A stretch of DNA of 8,285 nt from an uncultured Bacilli bacterium (GTDB lineage: Bacteria; Bacillota_I; Bacilli_A; RF39; UBA660): positions 1 to 8,285 of the forward strand of contig CASDHD010000051.1 of the NCBI GenBank assembly GCA_949280095.1, read 5' to 3'. This document shows positions 4,762 through 8,285 of this stretch, piece after piece (within the stretch, counting starts at the first letter, position 1; the number at the start of each line of letters is the position of its first letter). The position numbers and the translations under genes are program-made. The notes beneath the pieces were generated by a model that did not search any database, was not told the DNA's origin, and saw only the letters and a program-made list of their open reading frames with translations.

Positions 4762-5448
4762 ATGCATAATTATTATGGAAAAGGTCCAAATATAGTGGTA
4801 GTAGAAGATGAATATGGAAAACGTGATTATAAAGAAGCGAATCCAAAAGCAGAGCAGATATTGAAACAAGAAAATAAAATCGAAGAACTGACAAGAGTAA
4901 GAAAATTTTTAAAAAAATTTTTAGAAGTAAATCCGAGCATAGAAGAAAAATTAAAACAAACAAGAAAGAATATAATAATAAAAATAATAGTTGCACTTGG
5001 TGTAGGAGCATTAGTTACAGCTTTTATTACAGTTTTTTCTCCCTTATTTACAACTCTTGAAGGTTTTAAATGTGTTTATCCAGTTATAGTTGCTTTAGTA
5101 GGCGGTTTTGGTATCTTTATGACTAAAGAAGAAATAGATAATTATAATAATTATAAAGAAGCAAGAACAAGCAAAGAAGCTAAAGTTTATTATCTTGATG
5201 AACAATTAAAAGTAGAAAATCAAAAATTAAAAGATTTAGGAGAATTAAAGTCTATTGTACCTCCAAAAGATATTATTTTAGATCCAACACAAAGAATAAA
5301 TTATGAAATAATGGTTGGAGAGTTAAGAAAAGTTTTAGAAGAATGGAAAATGTTTTACTTGGCCCAAAAAACGACTCAAGATTTTCCAGAAATTTATAGT
5401 GAGTTTCAAGAAGAACAACAAAGAAAACGAGAAAGAAATAAATACTAG
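4762..5448 (+). CDS. Coiled-coil membrane protein with two helices, first of a related pair
   Basis: I do not recognise the family of this 228-residue protein. It begins with a short strand-like segment (NIVVVEDEYG, 10-19). A charged helix that looks like coiled coil follows (about 28-70). Two membrane helices come next (about 71-93 and 103-120) with only a short link, so both ends probably face the cytoplasm. A second long charged helix covers about 122-163 (VYYLDEQLKVENQKLKDL at 142-159), then a helical C-terminal part that ends in a run of Glu, Gln and Arg. The next gene encodes a protein of the same plan with matching segments, so the two are probably ancient duplicates that may assemble together. 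The ribosome binding site is modest (AGAGTGA, 4751-4757). It is first in an operon with miaA. Confidence 0.8.
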   Translation: MHNYYGKGPNIVVVEDEYGKRDYKEANPKAEQILKQENKIEELTRVRKFLKKFLEVNPSIEEKLKQTRKNIIIKIIVALGVGALVTAFITVFSPLFTTLEGFKCVYPVIVALVGGFGIFMTKEEIDNYNNYKEARTSKEAKVYYLDEQLKVENQKLKDLGELKSIVPPKDIILDPTQRINYEIMVGELRKVLEEWKMFYLAQKTTQDFPEIYSEFQEEQQRKRERNKY

Positions 5449-5454
5449 GAGGAG
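5447..5454 (+). promoter_or_regulatory. Strong ribosome binding site that sets a TTG start at 5459
   Basis: AGGAGGAG overlaps the TAG stop of the preceding gene, and its AGGAGG core lies six bases before TTG 5459. No ATG occurs in this frame until far downstream, so TTG is the likely start. Confidence 0.8.
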
Positions 5455-5458
5455 TAAT

Positions 5459-6187
5459 TTGAATAAAGAGTATGCTTTTAAAGATGAAAATATAGTTTTT
5501 GTATCCAATGAAAAAGGAGAACTAAAAGAAGAAAAATATACGACAAATTTTAATAAAGTCAAAATTCAAGAAAATACAGTAGAAGAAATAGAAAATAATT
5601 TAAAAAAAGAAAATAACTCAAAAAAACAATGGTTAGAACAAATGGAAAGTTTAATAAAATTAATGAAATTAATGCCTTTTTTAGGCATAAGTGCTGGTTT
5701 TGTTTTGGCACTAATGGTATCAATGTTACACTGGTCTTTTGATATTCTTTCTTGTTTAGGGTGCATTTTGGCAGGTTTTGGATTTGCAAGTTGTGGTGTG
5801 GTTTTAAATTATACTGAATATAGAATTGCAAAAAAACATTTTAATATTGCTCATTTCCAATCTTATTTTTTAAAGAAAGACTTAGAAAGAGAAAATAAAA
5901 AGTTACAAGAATTATATGAAAAAAGTGAACCCATTCAACATAAAGAAGAAAATCGTATTGTCCAAATAGATGATAAAAAAGAATTGAGACAATTAAAAAT
6001 TTATTTTGAGCTTTTAAGACATTATGGAGAAGATTTACCAAATCAATTAAACCTTTACGCAAATGGCTTATGGGAAATGCAAGAAAAAGAAGATATAGAA
6101 AAAGTCGGTTTAAATGCGGATTTATTTGCTCAATACTTAAATGAATACAATACTCGTAAATTAATGAAAGATAAACAAGTCTCATGA
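5459..6187 (+). CDS. Coiled-coil membrane protein with two helices, second of a related pair
   Basis: This 242-residue protein is of unknown function and has the same layout as its neighbour: an N-terminal strand segment (NIVFVSNEKG, 11-20), a charged helix (about 36-70), two membrane helices (about 72-90 and 94-116), then a long charged helix and a helical C-terminus. Two segments match the neighbour by eye: NIVFVSNEKG with NIVVVEDEYG, and SYFLKKDLERENKKLQEL (135-152) with its VYYLDEQLKVENQKLKDL. An NYxxY motif just after the second membrane helix is also shared. The start is TTG 5459; a GTG at 5399 is in frame, but it overlaps the previous gene by 50 bases and has no binding site. The gene is ten bases after its partner. 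Its stop overlaps the miaA start (ATGA at 6184-6187), so miaA translation is probably coupled to it. Confidence 0.8.
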   Translation: MNKEYAFKDENIVFVSNEKGELKEEKYTTNFNKVKIQENTVEEIENNLKKENNSKKQWLEQMESLIKLMKLMPFLGISAGFVLALMVSMLHWSFDILSCLGCILAGFGFASCGVVLNYTEYRIAKKHFNIAHFQSYFLKKDLERENKKLQELYEKSEPIQHKEENRIVQIDDKKELRQLKIYFELLRHYGEDLPNQLNLYANGLWEMQEKEDIEKVGLNADLFAQYLNEYNTRKLMKDKQVS

Positions 6188-7074
6188 TTTTAGCAATCGT
6201 AGGACCAACAGGGGTAGGCAAAACAAAATTAAGTATTGAGCTTGCTAAAATTTATAATGGTGAAATTATTAATGCCGATTCTATGCAAATTTATGAAGGG
6301 TTAGATATTGGTACAGCAAAAGCAACCAAAGAAGAAATGCAAGGTATTCCTCATCATTTATTAAGTATAAAAAAAATAGAAGAAGACTATACTGTTTTTG
6401 ATTATCAAAAAGATGCTAGAAAGAAAATAGAAGAAATTAAAGCAAAAAGAAAAATACCTATTTTTGTTGGAGGAACAGGTTATTATTTAAAATCAGCTTT
6501 ATACGATTATCAATTTATTGAAGAAGAATGTACTAATAATCAAAAATACGAAGAATTAACCAACGATGAACTTATAAAAAAAATAGAAAGTTTTGAATAT
6601 GGAATTGTTTATGATAAAAACAATCGAAATCGTTTAACTAGGCTTTTGAGCCGTTTGGAAAATGGTGAAGTTCCAACCAAAAATGAATTTTCTTTACTAT
6701 ACGATGATGTGATTTTTATTGGACTTACAACAGATAGAGAAACTCTTTATCAAAAAATAAATGAACGCTTTTTAAACATGCTTATTCCTTTAATTGATGA
6801 AGTAAAACCATATTGTATTCAAAATATAAAAACAAAACCTTTAATGACGGGAATAGGGTACAAAGAGTTTTATCCTTTCTTCGAAAATAACAAAACATTA
6901 AAAGATGTTGTAAGAGAATGCCAAAAAAATTCCCGAAACTATGCAAAGAGACAATATACTTGGTTTGAAAATCAAATGGATATCCATTGGTTTAATGTTT
7001 GCTATGAAGATTTTTCGAAAACAATACAAGAGATTGTAGAATATATTGAATCTCAAAATAAAAATAATGCCTAA
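6184..7074 (+). CDS. miaA: tRNA dimethylallyltransferase MiaA
   Basis: This 296-residue cytoplasmic enzyme transfers a dimethylallyl group from DMAPP to N6 of adenosine 37 in tRNAs that read codons starting with U. The expected motifs are all present: P-loop GPTGVGKT at 7-14, NADSMQIY at 30-37, GLDIGTAK at 39-46, GIPHHLL at 54-60, VGGTGYYLKSALYDY at 95-109, NRNRLTRLLSRLENG at 147-161 near the tRNA-binding region, GIGYKE at 223-228, and RNYAKRQYTWF at 251-261. It is near or slightly below the usual length of about 300. It starts inside the stop of the preceding gene with no clear ribosome binding site of its own, so expression is likely coupled. No hfq follows, unlike in Bacillus. The stop codon lies in the loop of a shared terminator. 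Confidence 0.97.
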   Translation: MILAIVGPTGVGKTKLSIELAKIYNGEIINADSMQIYEGLDIGTAKATKEEMQGIPHHLLSIKKIEEDYTVFDYQKDARKKIEEIKAKRKIPIFVGGTGYYLKSALYDYQFIEEECTNNQKYEELTNDELIKKIESFEYGIVYDKNNRNRLTRLLSRLENGEVPTKNEFSLLYDDVIFIGLTTDRETLYQKINERFLNMLIPLIDEVKPYCIQNIKTKPLMTGIGYKEFYPFFENNKTLKDVVRECQKNSRNYAKRQYTWFENQMDIHWFNVCYEDFSKTIQEIVEYIESQNKNNA

Positions 7075-7094
7075 AATTTTAAGCATTATTTTTT
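7061..7094. terminator. Shared two-way terminator between miaA and the transglutaminase-like gene
   Basis: AAAATAATGC (7061-7070) pairs with GCATTATTTT (7083-7092) around a 12-base loop that itself contains AAAATTTT. A T-run follows on the plus strand to 7094 and a broken T-rich run follows on the minus strand. The stop codons of both convergent genes (7072-7074 plus, 7079-7081 minus) lie inside the loop. Confidence 0.85.
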
Positions 7095-8038
7095 AGTTCT
7101 GGATAAATTCTTTGACTAAAAATATGTTCCTTAACAATGACCTCACCTTTGTCAGCTTCTTCAAGTTCACTAGAATTTATTAAGAAATATTTATGTTGTA
7201 AATAATCTTTGCCATCATCACTTACTGGATCGTCCCAAGTTAAATCTAAATGTAGCCATTTCCCGTCTAAGTAAACTGCATTCCAAACATGTCCTGAAAT
7301 ATCTTCCTGCATCAGCTCTGTAGCAACTTTAAAGTTTTTTATTCCAAATTTTTCTAAGAAAAGTGCCATTGCATCTGTATAGCCACTACAAGTTGCATAG
7401 CCCTCTATTAATGGACCATAAGCCTTGTAAGAAATATAATTTGAATTTTCATCATTATTTCGTTCTACATCGTATTTTGTATGGTCTATAATGTAATCAT
7501 GAATTGTTTTGATTTTGTCATAATCCGTCATGTTCCTTGTTATGCTTGCATTTAATATTTCATCAACTTTTTGATTAATTGCGACAATTTCTTCCTCCGA
7601 ATATAAATAATGGATTGTAATATTAATTTCCCCAGATTCTGAAATGACAGTTTTAATATTGGAAAAACTATTATAAGGATGAATAAAATTATTAATATAA
7701 GTTAAAGTTTCGGGGTCGTCACTAATTTCTTCCACATCTTTTGTACAATCTTTATATTCACTAGGACAATAAAAGGTAAATGTTTTATAACCATTATTCG
7801 TAATCGTGTAGTAAATATTTAGAATATCATGATAGCTAAGAGGGACGAAATCGTTTGTATTTTGAACAAAAATAAAGTCATCCATTTTTTGATATACATT
7901 AGCCTCATCTGCAACAACAACAGGATTTTTTTCAAGAGCAAGTGATATTTTATCTGATATTTCTTCTACGTGAAAAAAAACAAATGCCAGAATTACTAAA
8001 CAAAGAAGAGGAATTATATTTCTTTTAAAAAATTTCAT
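7079..8038 (-). CDS. Membrane-anchored or secreted transglutaminase-like superfamily protein
   Basis: This 319-residue protein starts with a basic stretch and a hydrophobic helix (MKFFKRNIIPLLCLVILAFV, 1-20), so it is exported or anchored with its domain outside. The C-terminal half is a transglutaminase-like (papain-like) domain with a visible catalytic triad: Cys217 in YATCSGY, His250 in GHVWN, and Asp265 in LHLDLTW. Such bacterial proteins are usually proteases or cross-linking enzymes acting at the cell surface; the substrate is unknown. Residues about 40-165 form an N-terminal region that I do not recognise. ATG 8038 was chosen because AAGGTGA lies five bases upstream. The in-frame ATG at 8065 sits inside the predicted -10 box and so would not be in the transcript. 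The gene is convergent with miaA. Confidence 0.9.
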   Translation of the reverse strand: MKFFKRNIIPLLCLVILAFVFFHVEEISDKISLALEKNPVVVADEANVYQKMDDFIFVQNTNDFVPLSYHDILNIYYTITNNGYKTFTFYCPSEYKDCTKDVEEISDDPETLTYINNFIHPYNSFSNIKTVISESGEINITIHYLYSEEEIVAINQKVDEILNASITRNMTDYDKIKTIHDYIIDHTKYDVERNNDENSNYISYKAYGPLIEGYATCSGYTDAMALFLEKFGIKNFKVATELMQEDISGHVWNAVYLDGKWLHLDLTWDDPVSDDGKDYLQHKYFLINSSELEEADKGEVIVKEHIFSQRIYPELKNNA

Positions 8039-8043
8039 TATCT

Positions 8044-8050
8044 TCACCTT
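8044..8050 (-). promoter_or_regulatory. Ribosome binding site that sets the transglutaminase-like start at 8038
   Basis: AAGGTGA on the minus strand, five bases before ATG 8038. It lies downstream of the alternative ATG at 8065. Confidence 0.75.
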
Positions 8051-8055
8051 TATCC

Positions 8056-8084
8056 ATTCTATCATTAAAAAATGAAGTACGCAA
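8056..8084 (-). promoter_or_regulatory. Candidate promoter of the transglutaminase-like gene, inside the rpsT terminator
   Basis: On the minus strand there is TTGCGT (8084-8079), a 17-bp spacer, and TAGAAT (8061-8056), preceded by an extended TG at 8064-8063. The -35 is a weak match (3 of 6). A start near 8050 would leave a very short leader. The alternative is read-through from rpsT. Confidence 0.45.
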
Positions 8085-8099
8085 ATTGTTACTTCATTT
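8067..8099 (-). terminator. Terminator of rpsT
   Basis: On the minus strand AAATGAAGTA (8099-8090) pairs with TACTTCATTT (8079-8070) around a 10-base loop, with T continuing to 8067. The stem begins within the last codons of rpsT and covers its stop codon. Confidence 0.85.
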
Positions 8100-8285
8100 C
8101 TTTGATTTTATTTGATAGTCTAGATTTTTGTCTTGCAGCTGTATTGGATTTAATTAAGCCTTTACTTACCGCATGGTCAATGTTTGTTTTCATTTCGTTA
8201 AATAAAGAGTTTGCTTTTTCTTTGTCTCCTGCTTTAATTGCAATATCACAGTTTTTGATTAAGTTTTTAACTCTTGCTTTAAGTT
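8089..8285 (-). CDS. rpsT: Ribosomal protein bS20, C-terminal part (cut by the window edge)
   Basis: The 64 C-terminal residues are visible, and the N-terminus (about 20 residues by family length) lies outside the window. bS20 is a primary 16S rRNA-binding protein of the small ribosomal subunit. The recognisable parts are an internal AIKAGDKEKANSLFNEMK-like helix, then DHAVSKGLIKSNTAARQKSRL, which corresponds to the conserved (I/L)HKNKAARRKSRL end of the family. The stop is at 8091-8089. The protein is very rich in lysine, as expected for rRNA binding. No frameshift is seen. Confidence 0.95.
   Translation of the reverse strand, partial: LKARVKNLIKNCDIAIKAGDKEKANSLFNEMKTNIDHAVSKGLIKSNTAARQKSRLSNKIKEMK

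Noticed and set aside
5399..5458. GTG start at 5399 for the second paired membrane protein
   Set aside because: It lies inside the preceding gene without a binding site, while TTG 5459 has a strong AGGAGG six bases upstream.
262..6187. Reading TGA as tryptophan (Mycoplasma code)
   Set aside because: TGA ends several well-defined genes (1383, 1621, 6187), and tryptophan is encoded by TGG in the recognisable proteins.
4087..7074. Idea that the NUDIX protein is an IPP isomerase supplying DMAPP to MiaA
   Set aside because: The Nudix box and the preceding segment fit the wider YfcD-like group. The gene has its own promoter, and isomerase active-site residues could not be confirmed by eye.

Overview
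The window looks like chromosome from a low-GC, Gram-positive-type bacterium of the Bacilli / RF39-like branch of the Firmicutes (Bacillota). The sequence is strongly AT-rich. Most genes have Shine-Dalgarno sites of the AGGAGG type, promoters are close to the sigma-A consensus (TTGACA / TATAAT, often with an extended TGn -10), and many genes end in small hairpins followed by a T-run. TGA is a normal stop codon (for example at 1383 and 6187), so this is not a Mycoplasma-type code. The lineage is an inference; no species is claimed.

Layout. (1) 1-216 is the 3' end of an upstream transcript that I cannot name; it can fold and ends in a terminator. (2) 262-1621 holds a PfkB/ribokinase-family sugar kinase with a degenerate catalytic motif and a low-complexity tail, overlapped at its 3' end by a free-standing Smr-domain gene. 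(3) 1618-2172 has two consensus promoters in tandem driving a 139-residue protein I do not recognise. (4) 2187-2430 is a two-tRNA operon: a CAU tRNA, probably the lysidine-modified Ile2 type, and tRNA-Leu(UAG). (5) 2431-2830 is a non-coding stretch with several foldable elements. (6) 2831-3439 encodes an XRE-type regulator fused to two membrane helices and a zinc ribbon. (7) 3568-4710 has mscL on the minus strand and a NUDIX hydrolase on the plus strand, fired from a back-to-back promoter. (8) 4700-7094 is an operon of two related coiled-coil, two-helix membrane proteins of unknown function followed by miaA. (9) 7079-8038 (minus) is a membrane-anchored or secreted transglutaminase-like protein. 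(10) 8089-8285 (minus) is the C-terminal part of ribosomal protein bS20 (rpsT).

How the genes fit together. Most of the window is housekeeping: tRNAs, tRNA modification (miaA), ribosomal protein bS20, and osmotic protection (mscL). The least explained content is the tandem pair at 4762-6187, which is translationally coupled to miaA, and the strongly promoted 139-residue protein at 1737-2156. I see no CRISPR array, transposase, phage gene or recognisable defence system.

Four starts differ from the longest open frame and were chosen from Shine-Dalgarno position: the regulator (2831), mscL (4006), the second paired membrane protein (TTG at 5459), and the transglutaminase-like protein (8038).
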